A stretch of DNA of 10,391 bases, taken from contig CAMOQI010000013.1 in NCBI GenBank assembly GCA_946622835.1, positions 1-10,391 on the forward strand. Reading direction: 5' to 3'. Each line of letters begins with the position of its first letter. Positions within the stretch are counted from its first letter, which is position 1. The position numbers and the translations under genes were made by a program. The notes beneath the pieces are model-generated. The model saw nothing but the letters and a program-made list of their open reading frames with translations. It did no database searches and had not been told where the DNA came from. This document shows positions 1 to 5,927 of the stretch, piece after piece. This DNA is from an uncultured Candidatus Melainabacteria bacterium (GTDB lineage Bacteria; Cyanobacteriota; Vampirovibrionia; Gastranaerophilales; Gastranaerophilaceae).

Positions 1-344
1 AATTTTCTATATGTTTCAATAATATATGCACCATAGTTTTCAGCATTAATTTCAAAAGTATCAGGAACGATATCTTCCATATTGATATATATTGCGAAGC
101 AGGTTGGGATATTATCTTGGGAGTTAATAATAGTGTTTATATAATAAGTAAATGCCCTTAACAGAGTGGTTTTACCAGTGCCTCGTCTACCAAATATTAT
201 TTCATGATCTTTTTGAAAATAAAGAACATTTAACTTTTCTTTGTCGGCACATCTTAAATAACACATTTCATTATTTTCGTTATTTGAATTCAATTTTAAA
301 TTTTTTAATAGAATATTTTCAAGATAATCAAGAGAATACGCCAT
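1..344 (-). CDS. P-loop ATPase, N-terminal part (runs off left edge)
   Basis: The minus strand is open from an ATG at 344 to the window edge, giving 114 residues that begin MAYSLDYLENIL. About 60 residues in there is a clear Walker A motif, in the context IIFGRRGTGKTTLLRAF, followed by a hydrophobic strand (AIYINMEDI) typical of strand 2 of AAA+/STAND-like ATPases. A Shine-Dalgarno (GAGGT on the minus strand, 354-358) sits nine bases before the ATG. The FGRRGTGKT form resembles the ORC/CDC6-like or other P-loop ATPases common in defence islands, but the rest of the protein (Walker B, sensors, any effector domain) is outside the window, so its job cannot be named. Repeat copy A lies just upstream, and its end supplies a TTGACA that could act as the -35 of this gene (413-408). 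The -10 is poor (AAAAAT at 17-bp spacing). The gene diverges from the response-regulator operon. Confidence 0.8.
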   Translation of the reverse strand, partial: MAYSLDYLENILLKNLKLNSNNENNEMCYLRCADKEKLNVLYFQKDHEIIFGRRGTGKTTLLRAFTYYINTIINSQDNIPTCFAIYINMEDIVPDTFEINAENYGAYIIETYRK

Positions 345-383
345 TTTAATTGTACCTCAGATACTAAAACATATACTTTTAAT

Positions 384-401
384 TATTTTTAATTAAAAAT
401 A
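384..401. repeat. 18-bp AT palindrome beside repeat copy A
   Basis: Positions 384-401 form a perfect palindrome centred on AATT (T-A-TTTTT-AATT-AAAAA-T-A form). It lies between the start of the left-edge ATPase gene and repeat copy A. It could be an operator, a weak bidirectional hairpin, or simply low-complexity AT sequence. Nothing decides between these. Confidence 0.4.
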
Positions 402-404
402 GAT

Positions 405-485
405 TATTGTCAACTTGATAATCAAAAATGTACAAAAAAACGACAAAAAAAGACATAATTAATCGAAAATTAGGGGTTGACAAAT
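405..485 (-). repeat. ~80-bp repeat, copy A (inverted)
   Basis: Read on the minus strand, this 81-bp copy begins ATTTGTCAAC and ends TTGACAATA. It contains the core TATGTC-T7-GTC-G-T7-GTACA-T5-G, which is identical over 35 bp to copy C (5928-6007) and differs by one base from copy B (4080-4159). The plus-strand right end is TTGACAAAT (477-485); the left terminal repeat is degenerate (two mismatches in nine). One extra base before the core distinguishes it from B and C. It sits between the left-edge ATPase gene and the response-regulator operon. There is no coding potential and no obvious target-site duplication. Confidence 0.85.
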
Positions 486-489
486 GAAA

Positions 490-511
490 TTTTGTTGTTC
501 TCACAACAAAA
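490..511. promoter_or_regulatory. Perfect 9-bp inverted repeat, operator-like
   Basis: TTTTGTTGT (490-498) and ACAACAAAA (503-511) are exact reverse complements around TCTC. The site abuts the outer end of repeat copy A and lies about 150 bp upstream of the response-regulator gene. It may be an operator or a small hairpin. No T-tract follows, so a terminator is unlikely. Confidence 0.4.
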
Positions 512-582
512 AATAATGATAGATTTTGAAATTAAAAATGTAAATTTATGCGTTTTTTTCACACGGTTATCGTTCTATTCTA

Positions 583-624
583 ATAATCATTGAGAATAAA
601 GATCTAAAATGTTATAATGATTAT
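583..624 (+). promoter_or_regulatory. Promoter of response regulator, with inverted repeat over -35/-10
   Basis: TTGAGA (590-595) and TATAAT (613-618) are separated by 17 bp, a near-consensus sigma-A promoter about 42 bp before the ATG at 661. A 9-bp inverted repeat, ATAATCATT (583-591) and AATGATTAT (616-624), overlaps both hexamers with arm centres 33 bp apart (about three helical turns), so a regulator binding both arms would cover the promoter. The Shine-Dalgarno AAGGA (645-649) serves the start at 661. Confidence 0.7.
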
Positions 625-660
625 ATAAATCAAACATAACATATAAGGATAATAACAATT

Positions 661-1335
661 ATGAAGCAAACAATTGCAATTATTGATGACGATATTCATA
701 TCGGAGATATGCTGACGGAAGTTTTGACGAGTGAAGGTTTTTCCGTTATTCGTGCATATTCTGGCACGGAGGCTCTGTATCTTCTGTCGCAGAATAAACC
801 AGATTTGATTCTTTTAGATTTAATGCTACCTGGGTTGTCCGGCGAGGAAGTTCTTCCCTATATTGAAAACATCCCGGTAATAATTATGAGTGCAAAGATT
901 GATGTGCAGGATAAAGTTAACCTTCTTCTCGGCGGTGCTGCAGATTATATCACCAAGCCGTTTGATACCAGAGAGCTTCTTGCCCGTATCGTTGTTCAAC
1001 TTCGCAAAAAGGAACAAACTATTGAGAGCGATTCTTTGTGTGTCGGTGACTTGAAGATGGATTTGACATCGATGACAATTACCGCAAACGGAGAATCGGT
1101 AAAACTGACAAGAACGGAATTTGCTATTCTGAAACTGCTGATGGAAAATCCGAAACAGGTTATTGCAAAAAGCGTGCTTCTTGACAAAATTAGTATAGAT
1201 ACACCCGACTGCACTGAACGCTCATTAAAACAACATATCAGTAACCTGCGCAAGAAACTTCAAGACGCAAGCGGTGTGGATTATATTGAAACAGTATGGA
1301 GTATCGGCTTCAAACTGGCAGAGCAAAAATCTTGA
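661..1335 (+). CDS. OmpR/PhoB-family response regulator
   Basis: This 224-residue DNA-binding response regulator is presumably phosphorylated by the histidine kinase at 3106-3987. The N-terminal receiver domain (about 4-115) shows the acidic cluster D9-D10-D11, the phospho-acceptor D53 in LILLDLMLPGLSG, S77 and the invariant K99-P100. The C-terminal half (about 125-222) is a winged helix of the OmpR/PhoB type, with LTRTEFAILKLLMENP, the recognition-helix region RSLKQHISNLRKKL, and the wing ending in TVWSIGFKL. Length is normal for the family. The ATG is preceded by AAGGA at 11-base spacing. Its TGA stop (1333-1335) lies inside the first of four TTGAC boxes that precede the ABC genes, so the regulator probably activates the downstream operon. 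The gene order regulator-ATPase-permease-kinase matches Firmicutes peptide-antibiotic sensing and immunity cassettes. The inducing compound is unknown. Confidence 0.95.
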   Translation: MKQTIAIIDDDIHIGDMLTEVLTSEGFSVIRAYSGTEALYLLSQNKPDLILLDLMLPGLSGEEVLPYIENIPVIIMSAKIDVQDKVNLLLGGAADYITKPFDTRELLARIVVQLRKKEQTIESDSLCVGDLKMDLTSMTITANGESVKLTRTEFAILKLLMENPKQVIAKSVLLDKISIDTPDCTERSLKQHISNLRKKLQDASGVDYIETVWSIGFKLAEQKS

Positions 1336-1387
1336 CCAAATCTTGACGATTCTCTTGACTACTTATTTGACCATTATGTTTTATAAT
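1332..1387 (+). promoter_or_regulatory. Four phased TTGAC boxes plus TATAAT: probable regulator-activated promoter
   Basis: TTGAC occurs at 1332-1336, 1343-1347, 1355-1359 and 1367-1371, a repeat distance of 11, 12 and 12 bp. A perfect TATAAT follows at 1382-1387 and a strong AAGGAGGT at 1396-1403 before the ABC start at 1412. No box is at proper -35 spacing: the last TTGACC leaves only 9 bp and TTGACT at 1355 leaves 21 bp. Direct repeats one helical turn apart over a missing -35 are the usual layout of OmpR/PhoB-family activator sites (PhoP boxes, LanR-type boxes). Binding by the adjacent regulator is inferred. Confidence 0.7.
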
Positions 1388-1411
1388 CAGACTATAAGGA
1401 GGTAAAACGAT

Positions 1412-2320
1412 ATGGACTATGTTTTACAAACTGATGGTCTGAAGAAGAACTATAAATCTGTTCCTGCACTAGACGGGCTGACTATGCATGTTCCTAAAGG
1501 TTCCATCTATGGATTCGTTGGTAAAAACGGGGCCGGCAAAACAACGTTGCTCCGTTTAATCTGTGGTTTGCAAAATCCGTCCGGTGGCAGTTTCAATCTT
1601 TACGGTATAAGTAACGACAGTAAAGACATCGTCAATGCACGCCGACGTATGGGCGCTGTTGTTGAAACGCCTGCAATCTATACGAATATGACGGCTGCAG
1701 AGAATTTGAAACAACAGTATTTAATTCTTGGATTGCCGTCTTGTGATGATATCCCGGAACTGTTGAAGTTGGTTGGTCTTGAAAATACAGGCAAGAAAAA
1801 AGTTAAAAACTTTTCTCTCGGCATGAAGCAGCGTCTTGGCATTGCCATTGCATTAGCAGGCAATCCTGATTTTCTTGTTTTAGACGAACCTGTAAACGGT
1901 CTTGACCCGCAAGGCATCGTTGAAATGAGAGAAATGATTCTGAAACTTAATCGAGAAAAACAAATCACTGTTCTCATTTCAAGTCATATTTTGGACGAGC
2001 TTTCGCGCTTGGCAACACATTACGGTATCATAGACCGCGGGCGTATGGTAAAAGAATTAAGTGCAGAAGAATTGAATGCTGCTTGCCGCAAATGTGTACG
2101 TATGGAAGTCAGCAACACTTCAATTCTTGCTCGTGTGCTTGACAATATGAACACTGAATACAAAGTCATCTCCGAAACAATCGCAGACGTATTTGCAAGA
2201 GTAAATGTAACTCAACTGACGGTTGCATTGGCAAATGATAACTGTGAAGTGTTATCTATGCAGGAGAGAGATGAAAGCCTTGAAAGCTATTTCATTTCTT
2301 TAGTGGGAGGTGGCAAATAA
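1412..2320 (+). CDS. ABC transporter ATP-binding protein (BcrA/LanF-like)
   Basis: This 302-residue cytoplasmic ATPase subunit presumably drives the permease encoded immediately downstream. Walker A is GKNGAGKTT (37-45), the signature is FSLGMKQR (134-141), Walker B is FLVLDEPVNGLDP (154-166) with catalytic E159, and the switch histidine is H192 (SSH). The Q-loop position reads VVETPAIY, with Glu instead of Gln, as is common in the BcrA/lantibiotic-immunity branch. About 90 residues follow the nucleotide-binding domain, typical of ABC-2 type ATPases. An AAGGAGGT at ideal spacing supports the ATG. The stop overlaps the permease start by one base (TAATG), indicating translational coupling. Peptide antibiotic export or immunity is the best guess from family and context; the substrate cannot be read from sequence. 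Confidence 0.95.
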   Translation: MDYVLQTDGLKKNYKSVPALDGLTMHVPKGSIYGFVGKNGAGKTTLLRLICGLQNPSGGSFNLYGISNDSKDIVNARRRMGAVVETPAIYTNMTAAENLKQQYLILGLPSCDDIPELLKLVGLENTGKKKVKNFSLGMKQRLGIAIALAGNPDFLVLDEPVNGLDPQGIVEMREMILKLNREKQITVLISSHILDELSRLATHYGIIDRGRMVKELSAEELNAACRKCVRMEVSNTSILARVLDNMNTEYKVISETIADVFARVNVTQLTVALANDNCEVLSMQERDESLESYFISLVGGGK

Positions 2321-3096
2321 TGATTAAGATGTTAAGAGCTGATTTTATACGACTTAGGAAAAGTTTTGCTTTTCGCCTTTCGCTCATTGTAATGCTTGCC
2401 CTTACATCAGCATTTATGTTTATTCAGGCAACAGCAATGGATTATACAGTTCCATTAAGCAGGGTAATCTTTTTACCTATGAGTATGTATGGACTTGCTA
2501 TGTCAGCGTTTGTAAGCGCTTTTATTGGAACGGATTTCAGCGACGGTTTTATTCGGAATAAACTGTTAACTGCAAGTTGTCGCAGTCATTATGCAATTTC
2601 ACAAATCATAGTTTGTTTCACAGGCTGCGCTATTGTTTATACAGTAGTAACAGCGTTTGCTGCAGGAGTTGGTCAGTTTTTCTTTGAAAATGATGTTAAG
2701 ATAACAGATTTTATCCGCTTCTTTGCATTAGGGTTTGCTATGAGCATTGTTACGGGATGCCTGTTTTCTGTTATTACGCTCATCTGCGGCAACAAAACAC
2801 ATGCAATCGTTTTATGTATGGGTTTAGCATTTATTATGCTCGTTCTGGCAATGCACACAAATTCCATATTGGTACAGACAGAGTATAAAGACGGTGCCCT
2901 CAACCCGAAGTATGTTGATGGTTTCCGTAGAGGATTAAACAGCATTCTGCACGATATAAACCCTTGCGGTCAGGCGTCACAGTTATCATCTTGGGAAGTT
3001 TGGCATCCGATTCGTATGATTCTTTTGGATGTTCCGCTGATATGTGGTTTGTCTGCATTGGGATGTTTGCTGTTCAGCAAAAAAGATATAAAGTAA
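2320..3096 (+). CDS. ABC-2 type permease
   Basis: This 258-residue integral membrane protein has about six hydrophobic segments (roughly 18-37, 50-70, 93-113, 131-155, 160-177 and 232-250), the usual architecture of the BcrB/LanE/LanG permease group. Between segments two and three is GTDFSDGFIRNKL, matching the cytoplasmic coupling motif (G-x-D/E-x-x-x-G-x-I/L-R-N-K-L) of ABC-2 permeases. The start overlaps the ATPase stop by one base, with GGGAGG just upstream, so the two are cotranslated. The kinase gene begins nine bases after its stop. Only one permease is present, unlike the two (E and G) of lantibiotic-immunity systems, so it would act as a homodimer or belong to the simpler BcrAB-like class. 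Confidence 0.92.
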   Translation: MIKMLRADFIRLRKSFAFRLSLIVMLALTSAFMFIQATAMDYTVPLSRVIFLPMSMYGLAMSAFVSAFIGTDFSDGFIRNKLLTASCRSHYAISQIIVCFTGCAIVYTVVTAFAAGVGQFFFENDVKITDFIRFFALGFAMSIVTGCLFSVITLICGNKTHAIVLCMGLAFIMLVLAMHTNSILVQTEYKDGALNPKYVDGFRRGLNSILHDINPCGQASQLSSWEVWHPIRMILLDVPLICGLSALGCLLFSKKDIK

Positions 3097-3105
3097 GAGG
3101 TTACC

Positions 3106-3987
3106 ATGAACTATCCGCTGTTAATTATAATTGCAATATTGATATTGGTTATCATTTTTCTTTTGTCAAAGATATTTGTTTTGAGGAAATCTATAAAAGA
3201 AATCAATCACTTATTTCAAGACCGATTAACAGCGGATACAAACACGCTTATTCATATTTCTTCAAGGGATAAGTATGCATTAAAACTCGCTTCTGATATT
3301 AACGAGCAGCTTCGTCTGCTTCGAGCAGAGCGTCATCGTTTTCAGCAAGGTGACCGTGAACTGAAAGAAGCGGTAACAAATCTATCTCACGATTTACGCA
3401 CACCTCTTACAGCCATTAACGGATACCTTGATTTATTAGAGAAGGAAGACAAAAGCGAAACGGTTGAACGCTATCTTTTTCATATTAGAAACCGTACAGA
3501 GGCATTGACAAGCCTAACAGAAGAATTATTCCGTTACAGTATCGTTTCTTCCTCTCAGACGATAAATTGTGTGAGAATGAATTTAGTTAAAGTACTTGAG
3601 GAAAACTTGGTGTCATTCTATGGCGCAATGAAGGAAAGAAACATTGAACCGGAAATCAGTCTTCCTAACAGTCCTGTATGGAGAGAATTGGATATTGATG
3701 CAGTCAACCGCATTTTCTCCAACATCATCGGCAATGCTTTAAAATATTCAGACGGAGATTTATCCGTAACTATGACGGAAGACTCAACCATCACCTTCAC
3801 GAATACGGCAAGTAATCTTGACGCTATCACAGCGGGGCGCTTGTTTGACCGCTTTTATACCGTTGAAGCAGCTCGCAATTCGACTGGGTTAGGATTATCC
3901 ATTGCCAAAGTTCTTGTTGAGCGCTTAGGCGGTGGTATAGTTGCAAATTATGTGGATGGAAAACTAAGTATAACAATTATGTTTTAG
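3106..3987 (+). CDS. Sensor histidine kinase with a single membrane segment
   Basis: This 293-residue kinase has one N-terminal hydrophobic helix (about 4-25) and no extracytoplasmic domain or HAMP-sized linker with a second helix, so it probably does not bind ligand outside the cell by itself. A coiled-coil-like stretch (about 55-90) leads into the H-box NLSHDLRTPLTAINGYL with phospho-acceptor H95. The ATP-binding domain has the N-box IIGNALKYS (N210), an F-box-like RLFDRFY, and the G2 box STGLGLSIAK (G261, G263). The usual DxGxG (G1/D-box) between them is not recognisable (NTASNLDAITAG), as in several kinases of peptide-sensing cassettes. The Shine-Dalgarno is AGAGGT, seven bases before the ATG. 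It is the last gene of the cassette; the likely partner is the regulator at 661-1335, and the ABC transporter may feed it the signal. Confidence 0.93.
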   Translation: MNYPLLIIIAILILVIIFLLSKIFVLRKSIKEINHLFQDRLTADTNTLIHISSRDKYALKLASDINEQLRLLRAERHRFQQGDRELKEAVTNLSHDLRTPLTAINGYLDLLEKEDKSETVERYLFHIRNRTEALTSLTEELFRYSIVSSSQTINCVRMNLVKVLEENLVSFYGAMKERNIEPEISLPNSPVWRELDIDAVNRIFSNIIGNALKYSDGDLSVTMTEDSTITFTNTASNLDAITAGRLFDRFYTVEAARNSTGLGLSIAKVLVERLGGGIVANYVDGKLSITIMF

Positions 3988-4011
3988 GTGGTAAAACAAT
4001 TGATGCTGACA

Positions 4012-4049
4012 CAGAACAGGGTTGTGCAAAATTGCACAACCCTGTTCTG
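4012..4049 (+). terminator. 18-bp perfect hairpin after the kinase gene, possible terminator
   Basis: Positions 4012-4029 and 4032-4049 are perfect 18-base reverse complements, with GC-rich middle pairs (AGGGTTGTGC / GCACAACCCT). It begins 24 bases after the kinase stop and is well placed to end the regulator-ABC-kinase transcript. It lacks an immediate U-tract (GCGTTATG follows), so it may instead block 3' exonucleases or be a remnant of an inverted element. It is inside a spurious open frame starting at 3988. Confidence 0.6.
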
Positions 4050-4079
4050 CGTTATGTATGTTTGGAACAACTATTTTTT

Positions 4080-4159
4080 ATTTGTCAAGTCTTATTTTTT
4101 GATTTTTATGTCTTTTTTTGTCATTTTTTTGTACATTTTTGCATTTGTTATTGACCCAA
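4080..4159 (+). repeat. ~80-bp repeat, copy B
   Basis: This copy aligns without gaps to copy C (5928-6007), at 62 of 80 positions by my hand count. It begins ATTTGTCAA, carries the core TATGTC-T7-GTC-A-T7-GTACA-T5-GCATT, and has TTGAC at the same place near its end (4151-4155), but its terminal repeat has decayed to TTGACCCAA. It separates the kinase cassette from the M48-like peptidase operon and ends 41 bases before that operon's first ATG. Its TTGACC could serve as a -35 for the operon (17 bp to TAATTA, a weak -10). Confidence 0.85.
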
Positions 4160-4200
4160 TTAATAGTTTTTGTTAATTATTAAAACAAGGAAGTGCTTTA

Positions 4201-5130
4201 ATGAGTTTTGATAATAAAAGTATTGAGCTTAAAATAGAAAATGCATTAAACAAAAAGATTGTTGATAATAAAGTGACTATTTATAATCCAATTTATGCAC
4301 TTATGAAGAGTTCTGCAGAAAAAATCGCCCAAAAATATGGTGTTGTTTCAAATGATTTCTTGTTTTATTTTGTTTCAGATAATAACATTAATGCATATAC
4401 ACTATGTATTGATAATCACAATGTAATCTGTTTTACTACTGGTGCAATGTTCCATATTGGATATACGCTAGAAAAAATGCTACACAATGAATCGTTTAAA
4501 GAGCACTTTATAGATCTAGATGAATCAAAGATACTAGCACAAATAAGTGTCTATTTTTATTGTTTTTTATTATATCATGAATTTGCGCACCTCATCTTTG
4601 GACATTGTAAATATTTAGAGAACAAATATGCTATGAGGTTTATGGCAGCATTTGACAATAAAAGAAAAGATTCATTAATTGACATACAAACATTAGAATT
4701 ACATGCAGATATTACTGCTGCAAGAATATTTAAACAAATAATTGAAATTGATAATCCTAAAGTGAAAATTGAGCAAATTATTGTTTCTTTGGTTACTTTA
4801 TTTAATTTTATGTATTTATATGACAAGTCATATGACTATAAAAATAAAACATATTTGCCTCCTTCTGAAAGGCTTTCACTGGTATTATCGATTGTTTTTT
4901 CAAATTGTTTGTCGAAGAAAGAAATTAGCAGTAGTATTAAAAAAATGTATAATCTATCAAATGATGCATTTTATGATATTTTTAGAATTAATAACGAATT
5001 AAATAAAAAGATATCATATCGATATGATATAGATTCACATCTTATTTCTCTATCTAACAATTGGAGTATAATCTACAAAGAATTACTTCGTTTTTCATAT
5101 TTACCCATAGGAGATGATATTTATGAATAA
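4201..5130 (+). CDS. Soluble M48-like zinc metallopeptidase
   Basis: This 309-residue protein has the gluzincin zinc site HEFAH (126-130) and a third ligand in ELHAD (166-170, E166), about 35 residues on, as in M48 peptidases. Upstream, INAYTLCIDNHNVICFTTG (63-81) matches the M48 pattern in which NA(F/Y) is followed by a strand and TTG. No signal peptide or convincing transmembrane pair is seen, unlike HtpX/Ste24, so it should act in the cytoplasm. The HExxH also recalls ImmA/IrrE peptidases of mobile elements, but the ExxAD third-ligand motif and the NAY strand favour M48. The Shine-Dalgarno AAGGAAG (4187-4193) supports the ATG. The gene overlaps the next by eight bases, so the two are cotranslated and probably work together. 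Repeat copy B precedes it. Substrate and role are unknown; a defence or toxin-like function is only suggested by context. Confidence 0.85.
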   Translation: MSFDNKSIELKIENALNKKIVDNKVTIYNPIYALMKSSAEKIAQKYGVVSNDFLFYFVSDNNINAYTLCIDNHNVICFTTGAMFHIGYTLEKMLHNESFKEHFIDLDESKILAQISVYFYCFLLYHEFAHLIFGHCKYLENKYAMRFMAAFDNKRKDSLIDIQTLELHADITAARIFKQIIEIDNPKVKIEQIIVSLVTLFNFMYLYDKSYDYKNKTYLPPSERLSLVLSIVFSNCLSKKEISSSIKKMYNLSNDAFYDIFRINNELNKKISYRYDIDSHLISLSNNWSIIYKELLRFSYLPIGDDIYE

Positions 5131-5713
5131 TCCTTCTAATAGATTAATCGCAAGAGGCAACAAGTCTAAAATATACAATTGCCTCGAAAGCATTGGCTTT
5201 GAAAATGAACATGAGATTAATACTTTTTTGAGTTTTATTGACAATAATAAAGGTGTTTTAAGCGATGGTGAAATTTATCAAGTAAAAACAAAACTGCCGT
5301 CTTTAGAAGCAGGCACAATGGGATTTCTAATTATGGAAAGTGAGTATTACATTAATTTAAAATATTCAACAATTATTATACTGTCGTTAATTTTAGACAT
5401 AAAACTCACAAAAGGATTTGCATCTGTATTGATTGGATTTCTTGGTATAACAAACACCTCATTCGTAAAAATAAATGAGTATAATGGTGAGAAATGCATA
5501 CTTAAAGAAACAATTATGCAAAAAGATAAAGTGGGAAATAAAAACCTATTAAACAAATTTCATGGGGAGTGTTGCAACAATCAATACAAGTGTAAGTATA
5601 AAATTAACGACAAATGCAAATGTAAAGAAAAAGATATTATAACAATATTTGATAATCTATGCGAAAAAGGTGTATTTAAAAAATATTCTTCTGGTTACAA
5701 ATATCAATTGTAG
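5123..5713 (+). CDS. Unknown protein with Cys-rich C-terminal segment, partner of the M48-like peptidase
   Basis: I do not recognise this 196-residue protein. I chose the ATG at 5123 over the in-frame ATG at 5114 because AGGAG (5109-5113) directly abuts 5114 but is nine bases from 5123. It overlaps the peptidase stop by eight bases. A hydrophobic stretch (about 82-109, STIIILSLILDIKLT then GFASVLIGFLGI) may be a buried core or one membrane hairpin. Near the C-terminus, GECCNNQYKCKYKINDKCKC (148-167) has five cysteines (150, 151, 157, 165, 167), with C180 further on, which could bind a metal or iron-sulfur cluster; the spacing matches no standard zinc finger I know. The last ~25 residues (DIITIFDNLCEKGVFKKY) could be a small winged-helix fragment. 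It could be a substrate, inhibitor or sensor partner for the peptidase. Confidence 0.8.
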   Translation: MNNPSNRLIARGNKSKIYNCLESIGFENEHEINTFLSFIDNNKGVLSDGEIYQVKTKLPSLEAGTMGFLIMESEYYINLKYSTIIILSLILDIKLTKGFASVLIGFLGITNTSFVKINEYNGEKCILKETIMQKDKVGNKNLLNKFHGECCNNQYKCKYKINDKCKCKEKDIITIFDNLCEKGVFKKYSSGYKYQL

Positions 5714-5733
5714 TTTGTTTATACTTAAATTTT

Positions 5734-5788
5734 GAACACTTTCAATATAGCAAACATGGATTTGGTTTTATATGTAATAAAAGTGTTC
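5734..5788. repeat. 9-bp inverted repeat with 37-bp spacer
   Basis: GAACACTTT (5734-5742) and AAAGTGTTC (5780-5788) are exact reverse complements, just downstream of the Cys-rich gene. They may form a long-loop hairpin or be operator half-sites. No function is evident. Confidence 0.35.
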
Positions 5789-5867
5789 TAAATCAAGATC
5801 GCAAAATACCGTTAAATGAAAAAGGAATCCTGTCTTATTGTTTAATGGAAATAGTAGAACTAAATGT

Positions 5868-5903
5868 ACAAAGGAAGCAGAAGAAAATCTTCCTTTGTTT
5901 TTT
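5868..5903 (+). terminator. Intrinsic terminator of the peptidase / Cys-rich operon
   Basis: ACAAAGGAAG (5868-5877) pairs exactly with CTTCCTTTGT (5889-5898) around an 11-base loop, and TTTTTT (5898-5903) follows. This is a well-formed rho-independent terminator about 155 bases after the stop at 5713, and it ends the transcript just before repeat copy C. Confidence 0.85.
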
Positions 5904-5927
5904 ATGTTATTTAAAAAATGTATAATC

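Larger units (their letters stand above)
5680..5922 (+). pseudogene. Remnant of a helix-turn-helix/replication-initiator-like gene
   Basis: After the Cys-rich gene, a frame stays open for 81 codons (5680-5922) without a plausible start. Its middle reads FEHFQYSKHGFGFICNKS, then QDRKIPLNEKGILSYCLM. This resembles the N-terminal pattern (G-x-I-P-x-x-x-x-x-D-x-x-L-x-x-x-A-K-G-x-x-x-Y) of helix-turn-helix proteins found on conjugative elements, which suggests a decayed fragment. The match is from memory of the pattern and is weak. The far end overlaps the terminator at 5868-5903, so this cannot be a functional gene here. Confidence 0.3.

Noticed and set aside
152..349. Plus-strand 65-residue open frame
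   Set aside because: Antisense shadow of the minus-strand P-loop gene, which has a Walker A motif and a Shine-Dalgarno; the plus-strand frame has neither domain nor ribosome binding site.
477..505. TTGACA at the end of repeat copy A as -35 for the response-regulator gene
   Set aside because: The base stretch 17 bp downstream (CTCACA) is no -10; a much better promoter is at 590-618.
2964..3272. 102-residue plus-strand frame spanning the permease end and kinase start
   Set aside because: Overlaps two well-supported genes in another frame and has no motif or ribosome binding site of its own.
3988..4176. 62-residue open frame after the kinase gene
   Set aside because: It runs through the 18-bp hairpin and repeat copy B; its poly-Phe/Leu content is just the T-tracts of the repeat.
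5114..5122. Upstream in-frame ATG for the Cys-rich protein
   Set aside because: The Shine-Dalgarno AGGAG directly abuts this ATG, leaving no spacing; the ATG at 5123 has nine bases and an ATGAATAA-type overlap with the upstream stop.
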